Assembly: GCA_964459305.1 (NCBI GenBank)
Contig: CAYWNA010000327.1
Coordinates: 1 to 13,073, forward strand
DNA length: 13,073 nt
Source: CAYWNA01 sp964459305
GTDB lineage: Bacteria; Planctomycetota; Planctomycetia; Pirellulales; Pirellulaceae
Direction of reading: 5' to 3'
Shown: in pieces, positions 6,305-13,038 of the stretch
Layout of the letters: the number at the start of each line of letters is the position of its first letter
How positions within the stretch are numbered: position 1 is the stretch's first letter
Made by a program: the position numbers and the translations under genes
The notes under the pieces: model-generated
What the model saw: the letters and a program-made list of their open reading frames with translations, nothing else
Databases searched by the model: none
Told to the model about the DNA's origin: nothing

Positions 6305-8653
6305 TCAGAACCCCACGTCGGGAATCCAGCGGCCGAACCAGTAGTCGCCGTAGCGTTTGAGGGGAATGTGTGTTGGGACCGGTTTGCTTTGCTCAAGACG
6401 ACTGCGTATCTCCTTCAAATGGCCTAGGCGGCTGACGACGGGCCAGTAGATTTCGCGTGGCCTGAAGTAAGAACCGGCGTGCGCGGCGGAGTAGCCGCCG
6501 TCGGGTGAATAGAAGCCGACTGGACTTGGGTCCCACACGAGAATGCCGCTCGCGCCCCTCGCGTAGTGCTCCAGTGTCTGGCTGAGCGTCCGCTGGGCGC
6601 TGCGCTGTTTCCACCCGATCGTGACCGCGTAGACCTCGACGCCGGTGCCCTTCGTGATTTCCGCGAACCACTCCAGGTCCATAGGCTGGCGCGAGGCATG
6701 GAACGCCCACGGGAAGACGCCAATCTGGTCGACCAGGCCCTCCTTCACCCATCGCTCGACATCGATGCCGTGGCGGCGGTTGTCGTCGCGCGTGTGGACG
6801 ACGCTGGCCGATAATGCATATCGCTTCGAACGGCTCTGTAATTTTTGCACTTCGTCGAGCATCGTGCGAATCTCGCCCATGAGCGAGGTCAGTATCTCGC
6901 ATCGCAAATCGAACAACCGAGGATCGTCTTCGGATACCAGTTTTGCGTCGGCCCCGAAGCGATTCTGGAATTGCTCGCAGAATGCGTCCTCCCACAGGAT
7001 CAGAGGCAAACCACGGAAGTAGATGATCTCGATGCCGTCGGGGCGGTACCGGGTAACCACCTCGCGCATGACGTCGATCAGGTGCCCGCGCACTTCCGGT
7101 ATCACGAAGCTCATCCGCATGACCGGCGTCCCATCGCGATCGTAGCAGCGCCACTCCGGGTGCTCCCGGTAGAAGTCGGAACTGAAATAGTCTTCGAACT
7201 GGGGCGGAGCCTGCCAAGCTGCCGGCCGAATAGCGATGTGGATCTTGGCGTCCATGTCGCGCGCGGCCTGGACGGCCAGCTTCGTGAAATCGATCTCCTT
7301 GGCGTTGAACGCCTGAACCGAGCGAGTGAAGTATTCGTCGCCCTTGCGCGGGAAGTCATCGACGTGCTCTCCAGGGATTGTGCCGAATTGCGAACAATAG
7401 TTGACCAGGTCAGCGCCACTGATCTGCCAGTACCAGGTGCCGAAGTCCGTGTCGCGGAAGGCCTCGAAGTACTCCAGGAATTCCTCCTCCGTCGTGGGAT
7501 CGTTCTCGTAGACCCAACTGAAGCCATCGAAGGTGGCGACGAGCCGCTTCGTGTCGCGCTGGCTCCGGTCGCGCTGGACCTCTGCCGCCTCGTCATCGCT
7601 GAGCGGGACCAGCTTGACATACATGACGACGCTTGGCCGGCTGATGGGGGCCTGGCGATGGTCGGCAAATCCCTGGAACCGCCACTGGGCAATGTGGAGA
7701 TCCTTGCCGGTGAGGTCAGCGCACTTGAAGAACACTTCGTCCACGTCGTCGTCACCGGCGGAATAGCCCCGCGGGACAAATGCCCGGTCGCCGGTCAGCT
7801 TCAAGCGAACGCAGTTCTCCTGGCCGAACGCGAAGCGACCCACCCCGCCGAGCCCCACATACACGGCGTGCCAGCCTTCTTGACCGAGCGGCAGTGTAAC
7901 TTCCGGGGAATGAGTGTTGGGCAAGGCGGCGATGCACTTGCCGGCGAACTGCTGGGTCTCGTACTCGAGGACTTTCCATTTCGTCCGCTTTCGCACTTTG
8001 GAAAGGGCCGTTGCAGGCTGTACCCGGCTCATGTCGTCGATGCGGATCGCCTCGCGGGCACGTGCCCAGCGGTTGATGTCGCGATAGGATTCGAGCGGAA
8101 CGATGGAAAGACCATCGGCCCGCAACTCACCCTTGGCGAACCGAGTGGCGATCGTCACCCAGAGTTCCGAGGGCTCCAGCCCGGGTTTTGGTTTGACTTG
8201 CACCTGGAACCGCCGCCAGTCCCACGTCCCGGCAGGAAGATTGACGAAGTAGTGGGAGTGGTCCTCGTAGGGACGGTCTTTGTAGAGCACATGAACGTAG
8301 AGGCGGAGGTAACTTGCGTCGCCGGCTTGAATCCCGTCGGCCTGGAAGAAGCCGCCGATCATCACGGGCTTCAAGCCGTCGATACCCAGCTTCTGACGAA
8401 GATGCAACTCCTTGCCTTGACTCTTGAGGACAACGCATGCCTTGCCCTGTCTCGCGCCGACCTCATGAATGCGAATGGCCGAAGGGTCGCCCGGCGCAAG
8501 CTGCCAGCCGGTGGGCAGCCCGTTGGACTCGATCCGCTCGAAACTCGCGTTTTGCAGACCCGGCACGTCCGCGGCTGCGGCTCCACCGGCCGCGGCCAAC
8601 CAGAGGCTCATCGCGAGCAAGGCAGAGCAGGCTGTCATGTCGGCTGATCGCAT
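6305..8653 (-). CDS. Large secreted TIM-barrel glycoside-hydrolase-like protein with N-terminal beta domains
   Basis: A 782-residue protein with a Sec signal peptide (residues 1-28, ending GGAAAAD). Residues about 30-190 begin PGLQNASFE and contain GLPTGWQ, the opening typical of CBM4/9-like jelly-roll carbohydrate-binding modules. A second beta-rich region follows to about 360. From about 372 (FDGFSWVYENDP) to 745 the pattern alternates strands and helices like a glycosidase TIM barrel: DAKIHIAIRP, PDGIEIIYFRGLP near 535-545 (position of a barrel strand with a candidate acidic residue), ALSASVV, DQIGVFPW and YAVTIGW. This resembles the uncharacterised GHL10/DUF-type barrels of planctomycetes, but I cannot place it in a named GH family or identify the catalytic pair. 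AGGAG at 8664-8668, 10 nt before the ATG, supports the start. It stands alone between two repeat-bearing gaps. Confidence 0.75.
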   Translation of the reverse strand: MRSADMTACSALLAMSLWLAAAGGAAAADVPGLQNASFERIESNGLPTGWQLAPGDPSAIRIHEVGARQGKACVVLKSQGKELHLRQKLGIDGLKPVMIGGFFQADGIQAGDASYLRLYVHVLYKDRPYEDHSHYFVNLPAGTWDWRRFQVQVKPKPGLEPSELWVTIATRFAKGELRADGLSIVPLESYRDINRWARAREAIRIDDMSRVQPATALSKVRKRTKWKVLEYETQQFAGKCIAALPNTHSPEVTLPLGQEGWHAVYVGLGGVGRFAFGQENCVRLKLTGDRAFVPRGYSAGDDDVDEVFFKCADLTGKDLHIAQWRFQGFADHRQAPISRPSVVMYVKLVPLSDDEAAEVQRDRSQRDTKRLVATFDGFSWVYENDPTTEEEFLEYFEAFRDTDFGTWYWQISGADLVNYCSQFGTIPGEHVDDFPRKGDEYFTRSVQAFNAKEIDFTKLAVQAARDMDAKIHIAIRPAAWQAPPQFEDYFSSDFYREHPEWRCYDRDGTPVMRMSFVIPEVRGHLIDVMREVVTRYRPDGIEIIYFRGLPLILWEDAFCEQFQNRFGADAKLVSEDDPRLFDLRCEILTSLMGEIRTMLDEVQKLQSRSKRYALSASVVHTRDDNRRHGIDVERWVKEGLVDQIGVFPWAFHASRQPMDLEWFAEITKGTGVEVYAVTIGWKQRSAQRTLSQTLEHYARGASGILVWDPSPVGFYSPDGGYSAAHAGSYFRPREIYWPVVSRLGHLKEIRSRLEQSKPVPTHIPLKRYGDYWFGRWIPDVGF

Positions 8654-8663
8654 GATGAGACTT

Positions 8664-8668
8664 CTCCT
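8664..8668 (-). promoter_or_regulatory. Ribosome binding site of the TIM-barrel gene
   Basis: AGGAG on the minus strand lies 10 nt before the ATG at 8653. It favours that start over the in-frame ATG at 8638, for which no such site is seen. Confidence 0.5.
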
Positions 8669-8746
8669 GTTCGCGGTTCGCGTCAGTCGGGTAACATCGG
8701 GAGGTTTGTCTCGCTAAGTATCCGCTCACAAGTTTTTTGATACCAA

Positions 8747-8891
8747 GTAGGATGGACACTCCTGATGCGCCCGACAGAACTCCGATCGCGACGCGGGGTA
8801 GGCTTCCAGCCTGTCGTTTTTCCTGTACTTCAGACAGGCTGGAAGCCTATCCCACGACTCTTGTCGGGCGTATCACTCCTGTCCGTCCTAC
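8747..8891. repeat. 145-bp composite palindromic element (MITE-like, planctomycete intergenic repeat)
   Basis: Three nested inverted repeats share one centre. The outer pair is GTAGGATGGACA (8747-8758) with TGTCCGTCCTAC (8880-8891), one mismatch. The middle pair is CGCCCGACA (8768-8776) with TGTCGGGCG (8862-8870), perfect. The inner pair is a 21-nt arm at 8795-8815 (core TAGGCTTCCAGCCTGTC) with 8833-8853, 20 Watson-Crick pairs plus one G-T, and a 17-nt loop. From memory, the inner hairpin recurs in planctomycete genomes, where spurious small ORFs read through it as GFQPV...QTGWKPIPR. It fills the gap between the TIM-barrel gene start and the hydrolase stop. Confidence 0.8.
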
Positions 8892-8931
8892 GTTTTTGGA
8901 TTTTGCACGAGAGCTTGCGAGCGACTGCGTA

Positions 8932-9804
8932 TCAATTCGATTTGGATCCTGGCAAACACTTCGTCAGAAAGTCCGCCAGTTCCCGCTGGTAAGGGCGAGC
9001 GATCTCGTCGCGGTGCGTTTCGCCTTCAGCTTCGCGATAGGTGACCGAGTATCCCTTATCTCGGAGTGCCTTCACAAATTGGCGGCTGTGATCCGGAGCA
9101 ACGATCGAATCCCGGCTGCCGTGAAGCAAAAGCAACCCGGTGTTGCCGAAAGCATCAACCTGTTGCATCGGAGAAAGTCTCCTGAGAGATTCCTCTTGGT
9201 TCTGCGGGGTTATACCGTGGGCTCGCTCGACCGGCGTGCGATAGGCGGGCTTTTCCTCCAGCCATCGCGAAAAATCAGTCATGGGAAAGATCGCTACGAC
9301 GGACTTGATCTTCCCCGGATGGCGCATCGCGTAGATCAGGCTGCTGCCAGCTCCCATGCTTGTGCCGAATAGATGAACGCGACCTGCATCAACGCCCTCG
9401 ATGTCGACCATGGCGCCGATCACCGAATCTAGCTGGGCAGATGCGGTCTTGTTCATCCAATGCCGTGCCCCCAACTCCGGCACCACCAGCCAATAACCTC
9501 GCCCTGCCAACAGCCGCCTAAACTCGTCATAGGGGGATCGGCCAACATTGTAGTGGCCATGCCTGTGCGAACCGCCGCTGCCGTAGAGATGCACGACCAA
9601 ACCAGGTTTGCCTTCGGCCGTAGAGTGCGGTCCATAGACGGTGCATGTGATGGCGGGGCTGCCTTCAGGCCCCGGCAATTTGCGAATCACCGGCTCGCCA
9701 GCACAAGCCCGCGACGCAAGCACCAAGCAGAGGATTATCCACAACGAACCGCGGAGATCTCCGGAGATACTCAATTCTTGGTCTGTGAATCTTGGCACTT
9801 TCAT
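8932..9804 (-). CDS. Secreted alpha/beta-hydrolase (dienelactone hydrolase/S9-like)
   Basis: A 290-residue protein. After an unusually long N-region (about 19 residues) comes a hydrophobic segment, SLWIILCLVLASRACAG, ending in a plausible cleavage site after ACA at 33-35. The alpha/beta-hydrolase landmarks are an oxyanion-type loop VVHLYGSGGS (70-79), Ser149 in GTSMGAG, Asp232 in LLHGSRDSIV and His264 in EGETHRD. This is a complete triad at normal spacing for esterases and oligopeptidase-like enzymes. It is not closely similar to the hydrolase at 2126-2971 beyond the fold. It begins 40 nt after the aldolase stop on the same strand, so the two probably share a transcript. Only a weak GGA precedes the ATG at 9804. 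Its C-terminus is followed directly by the palindromic element, which may mark the transcript end. Confidence 0.87.
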   Translation of the reverse strand: MKVPRFTDQELSISGDLRGSLWIILCLVLASRACAGEPVIRKLPGPEGSPAITCTVYGPHSTAEGKPGLVVHLYGSGGSHRHGHYNVGRSPYDEFRRLLAGRGYWLVVPELGARHWMNKTASAQLDSVIGAMVDIEGVDAGRVHLFGTSMGAGSSLIYAMRHPGKIKSVVAIFPMTDFSRWLEEKPAYRTPVERAHGITPQNQEESLRRLSPMQQVDAFGNTGLLLLHGSRDSIVAPDHSRQFVKALRDKGYSVTYREAEGETHRDEIARPYQRELADFLTKCLPGSKSN

Positions 9805-9844
9805 TATTCCAGCATGGGTGAATCAACCAGAAAGACGCCGCGAC

Positions 9845-10648
9845 TCATGCCGGTGGTGGATCACCTTCGGCGTTCGAGAGCCTGCCCTCGCCTGCCTTGA
9901 TCGCATCAATCGCCTCCGCGAATCGGTTGACCAGTAACGAGGATATCGTCCCGATCCAAAGGAACGTGTAGCCTTCCGCGATCAGCTTCGACCCGTCACA
10001 GCCGATCCATACCTTCTTGCCGGCCGCATCCGCCGCTTTCCTAATCCGGCCGATGGCCGGCTTGTGGTCCGGGCTATCTGGATCCCAGCAGCAACCGAGG
10101 TCCGCCGAGAGATCGTACGGGCCCAAACCCACGGCCGTCACCAACGGATGATTGGCGATCGCATCCACGTTGTCCAGACCCGCCTGTGACTCGATTTGCG
10201 GGATGACGATAAAGTGTTCCTCGAATTCGTCCCGCCAAGTCGCGTACTGGAAGTCCTTCATCCAGTAGTTGCCCATCCCGCCCGGACGTCGCTTCCCACG
10301 AGGCGGCATCAGCACGGCATCACGAACCGTGTCGAGTTGGCTCGTACTCTCAACACACGGTACAAGCAAACCGCAGGGCCCCAAATCCATCGCTCGCCGG
10401 AGTTCCGACATCTCACACGAGACTGTCCGCATCAACACGGGAAAATCCGCCAGTCGAGCCACCTGACAAACATGGGCCACAATCTCATCCGTATGGCACC
10501 CATGCTCGCGGTCAATCACCAGGTAGTCCATGCCGCCCTTTTGGCAAATCTCCACCAGAAGTGGCCAGACGTGATCCGTCGCCATCACGCCCACAACCGG
10601 CAGGCCGGATGTGAGCTTCTCCCTCAGTCGAATCGCGGGTCTCAGCAT
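9845..10648 (-). CDS. HpcH/HpaI-type class II aldolase (2-keto-3-deoxy acid aldolase)
   Basis: A 267-residue cytoplasmic enzyme, the usual length for the HpcH/HpaI family, which cleaves 4-hydroxy-2-oxo acids such as 2-keto-3-deoxy-L-rhamnonate or 4-hydroxy-2-oxoheptanedioate to pyruvate or a related keto acid plus an aldehyde. Visible family residues are His49 in IDREHG (catalytic base), Arg74 in PVLMRT (carboxylate binding), Glu152 in IPQIES and Asp178 in LGPYDLS (divalent metal ligands), and the GLLVPCVES loop. The substrate cannot be settled by eye; a deoxy-sugar acid fits the carbohydrate context best. The start at 10648 matches the family N-terminus (RPAIRLREKL). An in-frame ATG at 10732 would pull in part of a hairpin repeat and is rejected. 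The Shine-Dalgarno is weak (GGATGA). Confidence 0.85.
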   Translation of the reverse strand: MLRPAIRLREKLTSGLPVVGVMATDHVWPLLVEICQKGGMDYLVIDREHGCHTDEIVAHVCQVARLADFPVLMRTVSCEMSELRRAMDLGPCGLLVPCVESTSQLDTVRDAVLMPPRGKRRPGGMGNYWMKDFQYATWRDEFEEHFIVIPQIESQAGLDNVDAIANHPLVTAVGLGPYDLSADLGCCWDPDSPDHKPAIGRIRKAADAAGKKVWIGCDGSKLIAEGYTFLWIGTISSLLVNRFAEAIDAIKAGEGRLSNAEGDPPPA

Positions 10649-10679
10649 TCTGATTTCATCCGTTGGTTGCAGGAAAGCC

Positions 10680-10708
10680 GGCGAGCGGGGGCCGTCAGGC
10701 CCCTGATT
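10680..10708 (+). repeat. 29-nt hairpin repeat, copy A
   Basis: It starts GGCGAGCGG and ends CTGATT. The stem is GGGGCC (10688-10693) with GGCCCC (10698-10703) around loop GTCA, extended by a G-T and a C-G pair. It is 24/29 identical to copy B, which lies on the other strand. Confidence 0.8.
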
Positions 10709-10800
10709 TCTCGAATAGATCGAATGTCCCATACACCGTTCTGGACTTCGCCCGTGGTGAAGGTCCTCCGATAGATATACCGGGTGAGGTTTGCCGCTTC

Positions 10801-10829
10801 AATCAGCGGGCTAACGCCCGCCGCTCGCC
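10801..10829 (-). repeat. 29-nt hairpin repeat, copy B (inverted)
   Basis: On the minus strand it starts GGCGAGCGG and ends CTGATT, with stem GCGGGC and GCCCGC around loop GTTA. Against copy A there are five differences: four form two compensatory base-pair swaps in the stem and one lies in the loop. From memory, the GCGGGCGTTAGCCCGC core is a common intergenic repeat in planctomycete genomes. Confidence 0.8.
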
Positions 10830-10878
10830 ACGGTGGTATGCAACGTTTGGGTCCATCCTGTTTACCGAATCAGTTTCA

Positions 10879-11115
10879 TCACTTCTCGAAGGACAAAGTG
10901 TACTTGTACGCGTTCGCCGTAAATAACTCCTCCGCGTCTTCGTGAAGCCGAGTTAGGTAGACTTCCAATTCCAGGCTTTCTTGGTTTTCGATGATCCAGA
11001 AATTCGAAAGCTGCAATCGTTCTCCCTCACCGGGTTGACGCGTATCGATCTGGGTCACGGTCTCTTTCTTGAGCGCCTGGACTTCTTCGTCGACCTCTGC
11101 AATGACAAGAGACAT
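10879..11115 (-). CDS. Small hypothetical protein, coupled to propeller 2
   Basis: A 78-residue product with no signal peptide or membrane segment. It is acidic, with an N-terminal charged helix-like part (EVDEEVQALKKETV) and a strand-rich C-terminal part (RLQLSNFWIIENQESLEL, then EVYLTRLHEDAEELF and NAYKYTLSFE). I do not recognise the family. Its ATG at 11115 follows the propeller 2 stop (11118-11120) with only 2 nt between, so translation is likely coupled. Balanced residue composition and the tight spacing argue for a real gene rather than a chance frame. The strand-rich part could pack as a small beta domain, perhaps a detached C-terminal module of the upstream protein, but this is a guess. 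Confidence 0.55.
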   Translation of the reverse strand: MSLVIAEVDEEVQALKKETVTQIDTRQPGEGERLQLSNFWIIENQESLELEVYLTRLHEDAEELFTANAYKYTLSFEK

Positions 11116-11117
11116 CT

Positions 11118-12812
11118 CTACTTCTTGTCCAGCACTATTGCGTGTCCGTAAGCCGTCTCGCCCACCGTATCCGTTGCTCCCGTGAATCCTGGACCTCCGC
11201 CCGCGACGTAGCCATGGCTGGCACCAGATGAATCGGGACTGACCCAGAAACTGTACAGATCACCTTTGATCAACCGGAATCGGAATCGCACAGACTGGCC
11301 CGCCCACGCCGAAAGATCGCTCGACTCTTTCCAGTCTACCTTCATCAGCGTCCGGTCGCCGCTGAGCGTCTGCGAGGTATCCAGCAGGCGGCCTTCTCGG
11401 TCCAGCAAGTCGATTTTTAGCGAGCCGTCCGGCGCGGCCACGTTGACGAACAGGTGCTTGCCGGAAAAACGCAGTGGGCGAGTCGTCAATTCTCCCTCGG
11501 ATCGGCCGCCGTGCATCGAGATGAACCCGTCGCGCCGCCAGATCAGCAATCCGGTCGTGTCTTCCACCGAGTTGCGCCCACTGGCGTACATGTAGATCTT
11601 GTCGCCCACGATGACGCCGCCTCCGGCGACCGACTGAACGTTGCCGTAATTCCACGCCTTGGGGTCGTCCGACACGCTGATGACGGCCTCGCGGTTGGGC
11701 CGGTCGAAGTGGTAGCCGTCACGGCTGAAAGCCAGCATCACGCTGTTGATCTTTGGCCGACCGGCGGCTCGCGGTCCGGAATGCAGGACGCTGCACAGCC
11801 CCAGCATCAGGCTCTCGTATGGAGCCGCGTCAAAGTTGTACAACTCGGATGGCAACTCGGCTTTGCCCTGCGGTGGATCATCCCGCTGGTCGCAAGCCAG
11901 CCACGGTTGCGGCTGGCCCTCCGGCCACTGCGCGCCGTAGATGTGGCGACTGCCTTCCCATTGCGATCCCGCCAAGAAATCCTCACTCTCCCAATACAAA
12001 CGGCTGCGGCCGATGATCCGGTACGGTCGGTTATGGTAGTCCCACGGGCTGCGGTACAATCCCGCTCGGATGCTGTAGACCCAAACCTTGCGAAACGGGT
12101 TGTAGAAAATGGTACTCCGATCTCCGCTCGGCCCCGTCCACAGCGGTTCGGTCCAACGGATGCCGTCAGGCGATGTGTGGACCGACGCCTGCCATGAATC
12201 GCGATGAAACTGGAAAAGTTTGAACCGCGTGTTCGGATCGGAAGCGTCGTGATCCAGCCAGACAGTTGCCGAGTCGCGATTTCCCCCCATCAATACAATA
12301 TTGGTCCGCGGCTGCGGTCCGTCCTCGAAGCTGGGCTTATCCCAGTGAATGCCGTCCTTCGAGGTGGCCATCGCCGTACCGCCGCGGGCGCTGTAGCGAT
12401 ACCACATTTTGAACAGGCCGTCGGCCGGATCGAAGAACACGCCGTCGCTGAAGCACATCGCTGAATGCGGCTTGTGCGCCACTTCCCACCGCTTGTTGGG
12501 GCGCATCACTGGATTGCCTTCGTACATCGTCGGTTTGTGGAATCGCCGTTCGAGCGTCGACTGATCGACAAGGAAGTCATCCACAAACAACTGCCGCCCT
12601 ACATCAATGGGGATCACATTCGGTGGCTGGTCCAAATACGGAGCTCGCATCGGCGTCCCGGCCCGAAGCTCCTCCAGCGATCGCCCCGGCGGCCACTGAT
12701 CCGGCAATTCGATACCATTGTAGAGTACTTCGCCCGCGCCAACTTTGCCGGGCAAGAGCAACAACGGGAGGACACACAACAGTGCAAAGATGCAGCATCG
12801 TCTACAGGTCAT
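11118..12812 (-). CDS. Secreted GH32/GH43-like beta-propeller protein (propeller 2)
   Basis: A 564-residue protein with a Cys-rich signal peptide (CRRCCIFALLCVLPLLLLPG, probable cleavage after VGA at 24-26). The mature protein carries DVGRQLFVDDFLV (70-82), a planctomycete hallmark of this group, then blade motifs FKMWYRY (134-140), TSKDGIHWDKP (150-160), SPDGIRWTEP, IFYNPFRKVWVYS and FSRDGYHFDRP, and a Tyr/Trp-rich last blade ending LIWRRDGF. A C-terminal beta-sandwich follows (FVNVAAPDGSLKIDLLDREGRLL to FWVSPDSSGASHG). The blade and C-terminal motifs align in order with propeller 1, so the two are paralogues. The role is presumably binding or cleaving an external glycan; catalytic residues are not assigned. 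The start at 12812 rests on GGAGG 5 nt upstream; an in-frame ATG at 12887 overlaps repeat sequence. Confidence 0.8.
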   Translation of the reverse strand: MTCRRCCIFALLCVLPLLLLPGKVGAGEVLYNGIELPDQWPPGRSLEELRAGTPMRAPYLDQPPNVIPIDVGRQLFVDDFLVDQSTLERRFHKPTMYEGNPVMRPNKRWEVAHKPHSAMCFSDGVFFDPADGLFKMWYRYSARGGTAMATSKDGIHWDKPSFEDGPQPRTNIVLMGGNRDSATVWLDHDASDPNTRFKLFQFHRDSWQASVHTSPDGIRWTEPLWTGPSGDRSTIFYNPFRKVWVYSIRAGLYRSPWDYHNRPYRIIGRSRLYWESEDFLAGSQWEGSRHIYGAQWPEGQPQPWLACDQRDDPPQGKAELPSELYNFDAAPYESLMLGLCSVLHSGPRAAGRPKINSVMLAFSRDGYHFDRPNREAVISVSDDPKAWNYGNVQSVAGGGVIVGDKIYMYASGRNSVEDTTGLLIWRRDGFISMHGGRSEGELTTRPLRFSGKHLFVNVAAPDGSLKIDLLDREGRLLDTSQTLSGDRTLMKVDWKESSDLSAWAGQSVRFRFRLIKGDLYSFWVSPDSSGASHGYVAGGGPGFTGATDTVGETAYGHAIVLDKK

Positions 12813-12817
12813 GAGAG

Positions 12818-12822
12818 CCTCC
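12818..12822 (-). promoter_or_regulatory. Ribosome binding site that decides the start of propeller 2
   Basis: A full GGAGG on the minus strand lies five bases before the ATG at 12812. It rules against the longer frame starting at 12887. Confidence 0.7.
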
Positions 12823-12840
12823 AATTCGGCAGGCAAGTGG

Positions 12841-12973
12841 CTAGTATCTCGACCAACGTCGTTTGACGAGTGACGATCAGCCGGCACGCTCTAGCGTCCG
12901 GTTCTCCTCGGAACCGCGGACTAGCGCCCAGCGGCTAATCCAGGCCGCCAATCCAAGATGGCCGAGATACTAG
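12841..12973. repeat. 133-bp nested inverted-repeat element (MITE-like)
   Basis: The ends form a 15-nt inverted repeat with one mismatch: CTAGTATCTCGACCA (12841-12855) against 12959-12973, whose last 11 bases CGAGATACTAG are a perfect complement. Inside lies an imperfect 58-nt palindrome (12879-12936) running from AGCCGGCACGCTCTAG to CTAGCGCCCAGCGGCT, its halves meeting at GGTT and AACC. Both ends finish in the palindrome CTAG, so a target duplication cannot be told from the repeat end. It lies just upstream of propeller 2. No coding sequence was seen inside it. Confidence 0.6.
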
Positions 12974-12978
12974 TGCGG

Positions 12979-13038
12979 ATTGTCCATGGCTACGGAAATC
13001 GCGTGACACATTGTCGTAGCTATACCATCCGCGGACAA
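12979..13038. repeat. Possible interrupted inverted repeat
   Basis: TTGTCC, ATGG and CTACG (within 12980-12994) recur in order, with short insertions, in the reverse complement of 13015-13038. This may be a degraded palindrome of another repeat family. The gaps make chance a real possibility. Confidence 0.25.

Larger units (their letters stand above)
10649..10878. other. Intergenic region carrying two inverted hairpin repeats
   Basis: This 230-bp gap between the small gene at 10879 and the aldolase start holds the paired repeats at 10680-10708 and 10801-10829, plus about 90 bp between them with no recognised feature. Any aldolase promoter must lie here, or the transcript comes through from the propeller gene. 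Confidence 0.4.

Noticed and set aside
6239..6427. 62-codon plus-strand frame with a lipoprotein-like start
   Set aside because: The hydrophobic start is tempting, but two thirds of it is antisense to the C-terminus of the TIM-barrel gene and there is no strong ribosome binding site.
6845..8647. 600-codon open frame on the plus strand
   Set aside because: It is the antisense shadow of the TIM-barrel gene in a GC-rich sequence; the product is low in recognisable motifs, while the minus-strand frame has a signal peptide, domains and a ribosome binding site.
8737..9372. Plus-strand frames reading through the palindrome (including the GFQPV...TGWKPIPR type)
   Set aside because: They are translations of the repeat element and of hydrolase antisense; such small ORFs are a familiar annotation artefact.
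11454..12197. 247-codon open frame on the plus strand
   Set aside because: It is a shadow of the propeller 2 gene.
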